Assembly: GCF_016808095.1 (NCBI RefSeq)
Contig: NC_068970.1
Location: 46,349,630-46,413,629 of the forward strand
Origin: Vigna angularis
Taxonomy: Eukaryota; Streptophyta; Magnoliopsida; Fabales; Fabaceae
DNA: 64,000 nucleotides
Reading direction: 5' to 3'
Of the stretch, positions 37,990 to 48,250 are shown in pieces. The first letter of the stretch is position 1. Each line of letters begins with the position of its first letter. The position numbers and the translations under genes are program-made. Under the pieces are notes generated by a model. That model had not been told where the DNA came from and did no database searches. It worked only from the letters and a program-made list of their open reading frames with translations.

Positions 37990-38780
37990 AATTAAAAGGA
38001 CAATTTAGAAGTGACAAAAAGAAGAATCAAGGTTCTTCTTCAAATTTCAAGTGCTATGGTTGTGGAGATTTGGGGCATGTCAGAACGGACTGCCCAAATG
38101 CTAATAAATGTGAAGAGAAAAAAAGGTAGGAAGTTCTTCAAGAAAAACAAATGGGAGGATAATCAATCAAACTCTTCATCAAGCTCTAGTGACTTGGATG
38201 AGGAAACATATTTTTGTTTAATAGTAAAAAATGAATCAAGCTACAGTAAGGTTAGCAATTCTAATACTTTTAATGAGACACATGATTATGATGATTTACT
38301 TTGTGCCTTTCAAAAGTTGTATGATAAATCTGAAAAATTAATTTCTTTATATAGTAATTTGAAATCAAAATATAAAGCTTTGAAAAAGAAATTTAAAAAA
38401 TCTCTCTTGAAGAAGAAATTTTGAAAACCAAAGTTTCAATTTTAGAGGATGGTAGAAATGTATTTGATGAGTGTGAATGTTGTAAGGAGCATGAGTTGAA
38501 AATGACTAATCTTGAAAAATTAATTGCAAATGTTTCAAAATAAAAAATGCACAATTTTTTTTTTAAGGAAAAAGATTTTCACAAAAACAAACAAGCTCCT
38601 AAGAATAAGAATAAAAGAACCCATAGGATATGAGTTGAAAAAGGAACAACCTATTCTAAGAAATTAAATGTTGTCACACATTTTTATTGCGTGAAAAAGA
38701 GGTCACACTTCAAATAAATGTAAAATCAAACATTTTGATGTTCCTAACGGAAGATATGCTTGAAATTCTATTATAAAGTA
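37990..38780 (+). pseudogene. Second Ty1/copia (Sirevirus-like) gag remnant
   Basis: One frame reads KCYGCGDLGHVRTDCPNANK at about 38050-38109, an intact CX2CX4HX4C knuckle. After a frameshift, the 137-codon frame (38011-38424) supplies RKFFKKNKWED, an acidic serine stretch and a coiled-coil-like tail (DDLLCAFQKLYDKSEKL). A decayed second knuckle lies at about 38680-38720 (FYCVKKRSHF type). The order matches the fragment at 49-1215, so both belong to the same broad group. Pol is absent: purine-rich tracts and an LTR follow within 600 bp, implying internal deletion. Confidence 0.7.
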
Positions 38781-38974
38781 ACATGTCTCTAACCTCAAAG
38801 GACCTAAATAAGTTTTTGGGAACCAAAATGTTTTTTGTTTTGTTGGTTATGTTGAAATCAAGAAATTATCTTTGGATGTTCAGGAGTTGATTTCAATGGA
38901 ATTTAGAAAGATTTATTTTTTATAAAAAAGGGAAAATATTACATTTAGAAGGAATTAAATTTTATTAAGTTAAA

Positions 38975-39250
38975 TTATTTAGGGGGAGCTCTTTAACCAT
39001 GAGATCATTTTTTTTATTATGATAAAAAAAGGGGGAGATATATTTGTGTTGACATCTTGTGATAACTTGTACTTCTTTAAGAGGGAGATATATGATTATA
39101 TTGATATCTTGTTCTACCTTCTATTTTAAAAAGGGGAGAAAAGTTATTTATCTATCTTCTAGATTAACTACGTTTTTCTCTTAAGTTGTTGATTAAGAAC
39201 AAAACATATCACAAGTCTTCAACAATTTTTTATCATCATAAACAAGGGAG
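38975..39250 (+). other. Cluster of polypurine tracts before a copia 3' LTR
   Basis: At least four purine runs: about 38980 (agggggagct), 39024 (aaaaaaagggggagatat), 39092 (gagggagatat) and 39131 (aaaaaggggagaaaag), plus acaagggagaaa at 39242. Multiplied polypurine tracts upstream of the 3' LTR are characteristic of Sireviruses. Confidence 0.65.
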
Positions 39251-39257
39251 AAATTAT

Positions 39258-39904
39258 TGACAAAAGAAGATGAAATCTTGCTTCAATAAAGGGTTTTGAT
39301 GATGACGAAGACTCATGGAAAAGTGTTGAAAATTTAAAGAGTCATTGAAATAAGGGGATACATTGAAGACTTAATAATTTAGTTGTTAAAGTCTTGTAAT
39401 TTGTGAATCTTATTTAAAATAGTTAAATTAGTAATCTAGAAGTCAAAACGCAGAACCAAAGTAGTAGAGCACTAAGAAAGTTTTAATTTTTCATAAAAGT
39501 TAGCTAATAATCGATTATCACTAATGATAATCGATTATCCAATAAAAATAAGTTTTTCAAAAGAGTCTCTTTGATAATCAATTATCACCTTTTAGTAATT
39601 GATTATCACAACAAAAAATATTTTCTTAAAAGTTTTTGTAATAATCGATTATCACTTGAAATAATCAATTATCAGCGAAACTTGTGACCTAACTCTTTAG
39701 TTTCTTGATATTTTTTATCACTAATAATATTTTTTATCACTTTGATATTTTTATCACTAATTTTCAAAAGAGAGAGTTTATTTATTTTAGGTAAACCTAG
39801 TTTTGAAAAGAACTTTTCACTTAGAGGTGTAAAGTTGTGACTGTTAGAAAAACTTTTTATGGTTATGAAAATGCCTTTAAAAAACCTAGTGGGGGTAGAA
39901 CAAT
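39258..39904 (+). mobile_element. Copia (Sirevirus-like) 3' LTR, first part
   Basis: Begins TGACAAAAGAAGATG after the purine tracts. It contains six palindromic GATAATCGATTATC-type words between 39505 and 39680, a known style of Sirevirus LTR regulatory repeat. The LTR is cut at 39904 by the CACTA element and appears to resume at 57995. The 5' boundary is approximate. Confidence 0.55.
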
Positions 39905-40069
39905 CACTACAGGAAATGTGTTGATTACCGAAGGCATATTACCGACGGCCTTTAGTCCTTCGGTAAACGCCATTTACCGAAGGATTTTTCGACCGCACGT
40001 TCTTTATCAAAGGATATGAGCTGGTGACATAACTTACCGACGATCATTGGCCTTCGGTAATGTCCACGA

Positions 40070-40471
40070 TGGGTTAAGTTCTCGAATATGATATTTGTTC
40101 CCATTTACTCCAATTTCCCCAATTTCCCTCCCCTTTGCTCTCGTCTCCAGCTCCCCTTCCCTTTCCTTCCCCATTGTGCTCGTGCCTTGATTTAATGCTG
40201 GTGCTCTCGTCTCCACAATCTGGTGGTGCTCTCATCTCCACAATCAGTTGCTTGGTCGTTTCATTGATGGCAATTTGAGCGTTGTGTGTTAGGTTCGGTG
40301 ACGTTGCTTTGTGGGTTGTGTTACTTGTTCGTTTGTGTTAGTTTGGGGGTTCTGCGACTCGCTTAGTTGACTTCGTTTTGAGGCTTCTGCGGGTAGGGTT
40401 CGTAATTAGATTCTGCCTCTAGCGTCGTGGGTCGTGGGTTTTGGATATCGTGGGGAGGTCGTTGCGGTAAG
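40070..40471. other. CACTA internal sequence without a recognised gene
   Basis: Pyrimidine-rich on plus to about 40230, then GT-rich. No supportable gene. Confidence 0.4.
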
Positions 40472-40805
40472 CCAATGTGGTTGTTTTCTGTAGTTGTATA
40501 CTATCTCTGTAAAAGTTAGGTTTAATTATGAAATCTGCAAAAATGAATAGAATGAGAAAAAGGGAATAATAGAAAAACACATTACACTCCAAAGTTTCTA
40601 AATGTAAAGAGAAACCTTTGCAACTCCATAAAAACAACACAAGATGATTTGGTCAATATGATGGTTGAAGAAGAGAGATGTCTGTTGATGTAGGATCCGC
40701 TTGAATAGGCAGTATACATTCTCCCTTATTTGTTGGGATAATTGTAGTCTTTCAACCATGGCACCAATTCTGACTGCTCCCAACTTAATGATCTCGCAAA
40801 CAAAG
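40472..40805 (-). pseudogene. Captured retinoblastoma-related (RBR) gene fragment
   Basis: Minus-strand translation gives [55 protein letters not shown], then AK at 40616. A GT donor at 40615 and an AG acceptor at 40535 bound an 81-bp intron. The next exon (40534-40472) reads IS, a stop, LNLTFTEIVYNYRKQP. This is the pocket-B region of plant RBR, a cell-cycle repressor that binds LxCxE proteins. The stop replaces the glutamine expected after IS. Similarity ends abruptly after RKQP. The intron shows capture at DNA level and not through an mRNA. It lies inside the CACTA element, so it is a transduplicated fragment. A 123-codon minus frame at 40785-41156 could be adjoining captured sequence, but I do not recognise it. 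Confidence 0.82.
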
Positions 40806-41316
40806 GAAATGTACATAGGTTGAAATGCTTAAAAATGATTTAATGGAGAAAGAAAAAAATTCTTTTCTGCCAGTGATAGAATGTTCTATCCAAGAAATTG
40901 GAGGGTAAAAATTATGTAGAGGACAATTAAAATCAAAGCCCCTAGTTCTAAGTAGATAGAACCATGCTCGACTTATAGTAGGACCTAAACTTGCATATAT
41001 AACACTTATTCCATCTAGTCCTTTGGGAGACCTAAAAATAAAACCTTTTGGTACATTCTTTTTCTTAATATATAAATAATTGGAAATCACAGAAGCAATG
41101 TAGAAAGATTTAGAGAGCTTACTGAACTCAAGACCCGAAAAGGATTTCTTGGACAATTTTTGTTAGTGTTTGTCTGAATTAAAGTCTTTGCCACATCAAG
41201 AATGAGGATTGAATGAGCACAGTTTGTGATGACATTTCTGTTGTAAGATTTTAGCCAATTTTACACCAATTTTGGTATTACATTTTACAACTTTTGGGTT
41301 CTCCATAGTGAATTTT

Positions 41317-41852
41317 TAGAGCTGTCAAAACGGGCCACCCGGTCCGACCCGGCTGGTCCACCACGGGTTGGTCACTTAGTGAGCCAACCCAAACCAACTC
41401 ATTTATTAGCGAGCTACAAAAATTCAAACCCGGCTCGACCCACTACGGGTTGGTGGATAAACGGGTTGGCTCACTGACTCACTTAATTACAATTTTTTTA
41501 AATAAAAAAAATTTACAAAATTTCTATAATTCAAATCTAAACAAATTTTACTTCTAAACTTCACTCCCAACATGAGTATTTAATTAATTTTGAAAATAAG
41601 GAATTTAAATAATTTTTTCAAGCAAAAAAATAATAATAAATATTTTTTTATAAATTTAAAATTAAATTTTAATAAAATAAAATTAGGTAGGTGGGTTGGT
41701 GGGCCAACTCGGCCCACCACGTGTTCAACCCGCATGAGCCAGGTTGAAATCTGACCCGCATAAAAAAAATACAATTTTTTCAAACCCAACCCGGCTCAAA
41801 CCTATGGTGGGCCGGGTTGGCTCACGGGTTGTGACCCATTTTGACAACTCTA
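41317..41852. mobile_element. hAT-type MITE with 8-bp target duplication
   Basis: 536 bp. The ends TAGAGCTGTCAAAACGGG and CCCATTTTGACAACTCTA form a terminal inverted repeat with few mismatches. The flanks carry the identical 8-bp duplication TGAATTTT (41309-41316 and 41853-41860). TAGAG-type ends with 8-bp duplication define the hAT superfamily. The interior has further inverted GGGTTGG/CCAACCC words and no gene. Confidence 0.9.
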
Positions 41853-41860
41853 TGAATTTT

Positions 41861-42485
41861 CATTTTTGAATGTGATTATTTGTTTCAATCATTGTTCTAT
41901 CGTTGTTATGATAAATGAATCATGTTTTAATGCTCAATTTCAATTTTAGTGGTACTGGATTTGTGTTGTAGCATTTTGTGGTTTATGGTGCATTTTAAAG
42001 ATTATTTAAAGATTATTATATGTTGCAAAATGTAGGTTTTTGGAGGAAGACCCAGTGTTCAATTATTATAAGTTGGTGCCAAATTTTGAGGTCTTGCAAA
42101 TTGGGAGAAGTTGAGCATCTGAAAATAGTATGTAGTTAGTGATATTTAATTGTATTTTTCAAAGTCCTGTTATTGGTGCGTGAATGTGCAATTATTGTAA
42201 AACTTGTTGGGTATGTGCTGATTTTAGCATTGTAAATAAATTTATTGGAGTGTTGTGCACTATCGACTTGTATTTGATATAAATTGTGATTTGTATACTC
42301 AAAAACTATATAACAGACCTAGAATATGAGCCTTAGATTAATCTTTTTGCATGAACTTTGTTTGTTTCTTTGTATGAGAATGCTTTTTATTTTTTGTCAA
42401 GGGTAAGACTTTAATGCCTTTTTTAATTATTTGATGTTTTAAGTTTGCCTTAATGCGATTGACTTTTATTTCTTTATATGCAAGT
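41861..42485. other. CACTA internal sequence without a recognised gene
   Basis: No supportable gene. Confidence 0.4.
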
Positions 42486-43794
42486 TTGTTCCATCCATGG
42501 TTGCTTCCCAGGCCATCACACGATCAATTAAGCAACAATATTTGAGTCCATGGCCTACTTGAGGAGCAATACCTATAGCCGACAGAGAACCATTCTGGCA
42601 ACGTTTTAAGGTGAACAATCAATTAAACTAATTGTCATTCTTATTTTAGTATATTCATTAATCAATGTTTCTTTTGTTTATTGTAACTGATGAAGGTGTA
42701 GTGGAAACCTGAACAAGAAACTCAAATACAAAGAAATTTTCACAATAAAGCATCTCATCGCCTGTTAGAGATGTTTAGGGATGCCCGCAATGCAGGGGAG
42801 CAACCTTACTAGATCGGCGAGCACATTTTGGAACTCTTTACTCGCTCATTGGAATTCAGCAGAGTTTCGCAATAAGTGTGTTACAACCCAGAAGAATAAA
42901 GCTTCTAAAAAGGGTGACACTCTGCATACTAGTGGGTCGATGACGGTTCATAAGCATGTCATTCGTATGGTAAACCTTCATTACTTTTATGTTTCTTTCA
43001 TATATAACTTATGCATTTTCTATTTCATGTACACTTCTAACTCTAAATTATGTTACAAGCACAAGCTCTGGGACAAGCGGTCCATGTTGATGAGGTCTTT
43101 GCACAAATTCATGTTCGGAAGGGAACTACTGAATTCGTTGATGAAAGGTCTCGGAAGACTCATATAAGCAAATAACACTAGTACTACTAGTAATTTTTAT
43201 TTATGTTATTGTATCATTCCCTAACTTTGAATGTTTGAACAGGAAGAATTTTCTACTAGACTTTCGCAGATTAGATCAAGACATGGGTCAGCTCCTGCAC
43301 CGGATGTTGTGACTAATGAAGAAGACAACGACATTCGTAGGACACAATGCTGGGTCTATGTCGTTGGTGGGAAGAAAAAGGGACGAGTGTACAGTGTAGG
43401 ACAACTTGCTGCAAACTACATAGTAGAAAGAGGAGGTACTCTGAAGCACCAACCTTCTTCTTCAACCCCCACTACTAACGAGGCCGTCGAGCACCTGACA
43501 CAGCTACTACAACAACGTGACCAGGAATGTCGTGATTTGAGAGAAGAATACAGTGAATTGAGAGACGAGTTTACAAACTTTAAGTCCCTGGTCATGAGAG
43601 CGTTGCCTGACACTTCACAACTTCATTCCACCGTCCCTCCGACCCAACCACGACCCTCCCCGTCACCCGCCGTCCCTCAGCAGCCCATATCAGTCCAACC
43701 CACATCAGTTCACCCATACCAGTCCAACTCACACCAGTCCATCCATCTACAAAGTAGTAGGATGATGAAGATCATTCTGATGATGACTGTGTAG
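42486..43794 (+). pseudogene. En/Spm-type plant transposase-associated gene (Transposase_24-like), broken
   Basis: Exon-like blocks in order: ITRSIKQQYLSPWPT, a stop, IPIADREPFWQRFK (42486-42608, then a GTGAAC donor). Next a block from about 42699 with WKPEQETQIQRNFHNKASH and ARNAGEQPY, a stop, and a frameshift into LLAHWNSAEFRNKC and HTSGSMTVHKHVIRM (to 42969, then GTAAAC). Then QALGQAVHVDEVFAQIHVRK and TEFVDERSRKTH (about 43054-43170), an intron, and a last block FSTRLSQIRSRHGS to a proline/glutamine-rich tail ending at 43794. This is the Ptta/En/Spm plant-transposase family that accompanies TNP2 in CACTA elements. Stops in the first two blocks and a frameshift near 42830 make it inactive. 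Confidence 0.78.
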
Positions 43795-44340
43795 ATTATT
43801 AGTTTTATTTTGTTATTCAATATAGTTGTTAGAACATTTGGATGTTAGAACATTGTGATTATGCTACATTACATTTGCTCATGTCTTTCAACCATATACA
43901 TTGTTGGTCTAGATGAACATATTGTTTTATGTTTTATGTTTCATGTTTCATGTTTCATTTACAAATACAAGTTCTTAAATTTGAACAATATAAATGATGT
44001 TATATTGTTGTTTACTCCATCAATGATTGGATGATTTTGGGATGCATATCATGGAGGTCTGTTTGTGGTTTGAAAATGTTATGCATGTTTGTCTGTATTG
44101 TAAACATGTTATGCAAGGTTGTGTAGTTGGATAACAAATACAAATATAACTTGATTTTGTTTAGTTCTTACCGACGGTCATATCCTTCGCTAATTATTGA
44201 CGGCCTTTGCCCTTCAGTAATTACCAAAGGATATGACCGTCGGTAACTATTACCGATAAAGGATTTACCGACGGATATGTGGTCATCGCTAATCCGTCTA
44301 TAATTCTCTATTACCAACGAATTTTGGCTGTTTTTGATGG
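43795..44340. other. CACTA 3' region with subterminal repeats
   Basis: No gene. 44165-44300 carries several direct and inverted ACCGACGG / CCTTCGCTAAT-type words matching those next to the left terminus. Confidence 0.65.
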
Positions 44341-44345
44341 ACTAC

Positions 44346-45640
44346 TGATGTACGTTTGGCAAGTGTACCAATCGTAATTGTAGTAACAAAATATCGTCCT
44401 TTGGGATTGAATGAGTTGAGTACCAGTTTACTAACTTACTTAATTTTGAGTGATGCAATTTATCCAGTGAAATGATGAACATAAACAAGTGATGAAAATT
44501 CAAATGATATAAACAATGTTAGAGAATTGATTTCATACCTTTTCATATAATTTCCTCCCCTTTTCAATCGATGTGTAAATTATAATTATCCCCTTGAGTT
44601 TATTTAGAGCTTGTTTACCCCTAATCCCTTAGTAGGCAAACGTATCCCTTGAATTTGAATCCCCAATCCCTTAGGCCAATTACAAATTCAACAAGATCAT
44701 GAAAAACAATCATATCTCAATTCAAACTAACTAGTCCTGCCCAATTTCCCAATTGTGACAACATCTAATCTGTTCTATTTATAAACGCAAGCAATTCCCA
44801 ATCTCCCAACTGTGAAACTGCTCATAGAATAGATATTAAAACATAAATAGAACACTGGGATAATTAAAATGAACTTAACATCAATTGAAAAAGGTTCAGA
44901 AAATATAATCCAAAGCACTACATCAATCCACTAACAAAAGGAAATTTAGTTCTGCATAATGGAAAAGAAAAATCAAAAAGCAAAAAGTTCCACAAAAATT
45001 TGCAGCCAAAAGCTCCCAGAAGAAGATGAAGAAGACCAGCCTTTGTTGTACGTGAATCCCTTTTTGTCTCCCCCTTCCACGTGTTTTCATTCCTCTCCCA
45101 TCATTTCCACCAATTCCTCCTTTTTAGGAGAGTGGTTTTCCTTTTCCCTAACTTCCTCCAATTTTCCTTTAATTTAATCTCTTTAAATCAGTCATAAAAG
45201 AGATCAATAACTGCTCAATAACTGCTCCTGGAAACTTTCACAGCCCATGGAAAACTCCCCACTCTGCCTGTGTTCTTCTCTGCTTTAATTCTGTTTTCTT
45301 ACGTGAATCCACAGATTACTCCACAGGTTGTGGGAACTTTCACAGCACAATTGTTGAACTTTCTGTTTTGCAACTCCATTTAGAAGCAACATCCACAGGT
45401 TGTGAGACTGTTCATATCTTGGTTGTTGAACTCTCTGGTTTCATCTTGGTATCTTGTACATCAATTCTTCCCAAATTGTGATTTTGGCACTTAGAATCAT
45501 CAATCTACAATAAAAACACAAAATGCCAATGTATGATCCGAAACAAAGATAATCCATGACTAAATCCTTCAATGAATGCAATTATGCATGCAAATGACCT
45601 AAACTAAGACATGAATGCAATTACATTTACTCACACATCA
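44346..45640 (-). repeat. 3' LTR of the Athila element
   Basis: 1295 bp. Directly to the right (upstream on the sense strand) lies a purine stretch reading 'gcatggggtatttt' on the minus strand, the likely polypurine tract (about 45641-45655). Confidence 0.95.
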
Positions 45641-45655
45641 AAATACCCCATGCTT

Positions 45656-46492
45656 AGACGTTTGCTTGTCCTCAAGCAAAGAGAATTCAACTAACACAGA
45701 ATGATTATGCACACATAATGATATAAAACCTAAATGGAAACATACCATCTCATTTCAAGTTCAGTTCAAACAATGATATGCCTCAAGCCCATACTTCACA
45801 AAATTTCAAGCATAAAGACTAACTTATTGGGACCCTAAGTGCAATTACTGAATTGAGGTATGACACAAGACATTAAGGCAGATAATATTTGACATTGAAG
45901 TGTCCTGAAAAAGATTGTCTATTAGGTTCCTCACTTAGAAAACACTTACCTGCCAACCAAGCATGGGTCTTCCACTTGCCACACTCAGTCTCAAAGGAGT
46001 GTCACTTCCCCAGTAACATATAGTCTCAAAGGGGTGTCAATTTATTCCCTCAATTTATTGTCTTGTTGTTGGTTTTGTTTTTATTTTTATTTTTATTTTT
46101 TTTTATATATATATATAAACTTTGACAAACAATTCTCCAGTAACCAAGTGCAGTGAGTGTCACCATAGAAACCTAACAAAAAATATTTTCTATCTTTTCC
46201 CCAAATATTATCTTCCATTAGTATCTTAGTGTCAAATCTCACTGTGTAGTGTGTGAAGTTTCCCAACAAGCAATCAAAAATCTATTCACAATGTGCTTAG
46301 AAAATATCATTGTTCAAAACATAGAACGCAAAGCTAAAATGATACATTTCCATATAAACGTTAAATGCACATGCAAATGCAAAATGTAAGATGTCATACA
46401 GACAAACACCCTAAGCCTACATATTTACAAAGTCCTCAATATATGGAAATTAAAAAAAAAAAAAAAAATACAGGGGGTTAGAACTCACAAGA
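45656..46492 (-). other. Athila 3' untranslated region
   Basis: About 840 bp with no coding frame between the env-position gene and the 3' LTR. Contains a (TTTTA)n-like tract near 46070-46115, an 18-A run near 46452, and the 'cttgtcctcaagcaaag' block shared with the non-autonomous element. Confidence 0.65.
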
Positions 46493-48211
46493 TTAGTGAT
46501 GACTAGAGTTGAGCTTGGTGAGAACTTCTTGTAAGAGTTGTTCCACCTTCTGCTGATGAAGAATTTGATTGTCCCTAAATTGGATGAATTCCTGATAATG
46601 TAGGATTTGTTGTGCTTTGAGTTCAGTAAGGGACTGCTGGATATGAGTAAGAGTGTCAACCGTAGAAGGCCGAGGAACTGGAGGTATGTGAGATGACGGT
46701 TCTGGATCATGATGAGGGGGATTTTGGCATTGAGAAGCAGAGAAGGTCCATCTATCTTTACCCCGCACTAATGTGAACTCTGGATTTGGAAGACGTTGAG
46801 GTTGCAAGCCTGTGATAGCACTCATGACTAAGCAATAGTGATCTTCCCTTTTCACCAGCATCTCATTATGGATTAACATTTCCAAATAAATTCGTGAATT
46901 TCCTGAGATTGCCTTGTCATTCTCCAAAGAAATGTTGAGATGTAAAGCAATAATGGTGATCAATCCACCAATTGCTATTTGCCCAGATGATGCTTTTCCT
47001 ACCTTGAGAAATTGCCTTGCCAACCAAGCTCCTGAGTCCAACGGAACATCGTTAACCATACCCCACAAGAATAATAATTCGGACTTTCGAACCGCAGAAT
47101 GACTATCACCCATAGCAAATAGTGTATGAGCCATGAGGCGGTGGGCATATCTAAAACAGGGGTGTTGGATATTAGCCTCCTTGGAATCAGATGAGACAAA
47201 AGAGCTTGATTGAGACAATTGATACCAAAAAGACCAAGCATCAAAACTTCTAGGATAGTTCCTTTCACCTCCATTTGGGAAACCAAAGATGGCATTGAAC
47301 TCAGCTAAAGTGAGTCTATAAGATACATTATGCAACCTAAATGCTATCAGCCCTTCTTCACAATCCTTTTCCTGCAATATCTCTGCTTCCACAGAACTCA
47401 AGAATTCCCTTGTGATTTTCTCGTAAGCAGGGTATTTTAAAGTGACAAAAGAACTCTAGCCAATATTTTCAAGCATCCAATTTAATTCATCCGACATGCC
47501 TAAAGTGCTCAAAGTATTTTCATCACAATAACGCGTAGGCACAATCACCCGCGTGAGTAATGTGGCATACCTCTTCCGCTGTTCTGTATTTTGAAAAGTG
47601 ATGCCATTTGAATTAGCAGAAGCACGAGCCCTTTTCCTTGGACGTTGCTCTGTGACTGGTGGCACTATGTTAGGGCGCACAGATTCAGCAGCAGCGGTGG
47701 GCTGTTGCGGCAGCGAAGCGGATTGCGGAGTTTGTTGCGGCAGTGGAGTAGAATTCGGAGTGGACGACGAGGATGCATTTCGGTGGTTTGGGTCATGGGA
47801 GTCCGCCGCGGAATGCTGATGAGCAGAGCGGAGTGGTGGTGATGGCAACCGAAGTGGCGACGATGGTGAACGGGATGCTAGCAATGGCGAACGGGATGGT
47901 GGCGACGCTGAACGGATTCGTGGCGGAGACGGTGTCCGCTGATCGGTGGAGTCGACAACGACGACCGGTGGAGGTCCACCAGGGCGCCGCGGTGCTGTGG
48001 TCTTTGTCCGCATTGAACGTCGCAGTGGCACAGTGGGTCGCCGCATTGCAGGCACGGTGGACTGCGGTGGTTGGCGGCGTTGGCGTGTCATCTTGCCGGT
48101 GGCGGATTTGCTGCCGGAATTTGGCTGGAGGAAAATCCTGCAAAATTTAGGGTTTTTCAATTTTGTAGATGAGTTCAAATGAGGGACACTATCTTCAGCC
48201 CCTTTCTTCAC
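46493..48211 (-). pseudogene. Env-position protein of the Athila element, one in-frame stop
   Basis: Two ORFs in the same frame, 48211-47456 (251 codons) and 47401-46493 (302 codons). They are separated by one TAG at 47456-47458 and 18 open codons. The first part is basic and proline/serine rich (about residues 40-190), then RKRYATLLTRVIVPTRYCDE and GMSDELNWMLENIG. The second has LHNVSYRLTLAEFNAIFGFP, a hydrophobic segment (IAIGGLITIIALHL) and a coiled-coil-like C-terminus (HIQQSLTELKAQQIL). Its place after integrase is that of the env-like gene in Calypso/Athila elements. The domain resembles the Athila ORF-1 / plant-transposon-protein class and not a proven viral envelope, and no clear signal peptide is seen. 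The TAG stands where tryptophan would fit (TGG to TAG). Confidence 0.7.
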
Positions 48212-48250
48212 TTCTTCTTCAGTTTTTTTTTTTTTAATTAATTAGAAGAA

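Noticed and set aside
40785..41156. A 123-codon minus frame beside the RBR fragment.
   Set aside because: Could be captured intron or exon, but no known domain is visible; not called as a gene.
44959..45177. A 72-codon plus frame conserved in both Athila LTRs (also 57276-57494).
   Set aside because: Conservation is explained by the near-identical LTRs; it is antisense to the element and has no domain.
47598..48182. Several plus- and minus-strand frames opposite the env-position gene.
   Set aside because: Shadows of the GC-rich proline/serine coding region in the main frame.
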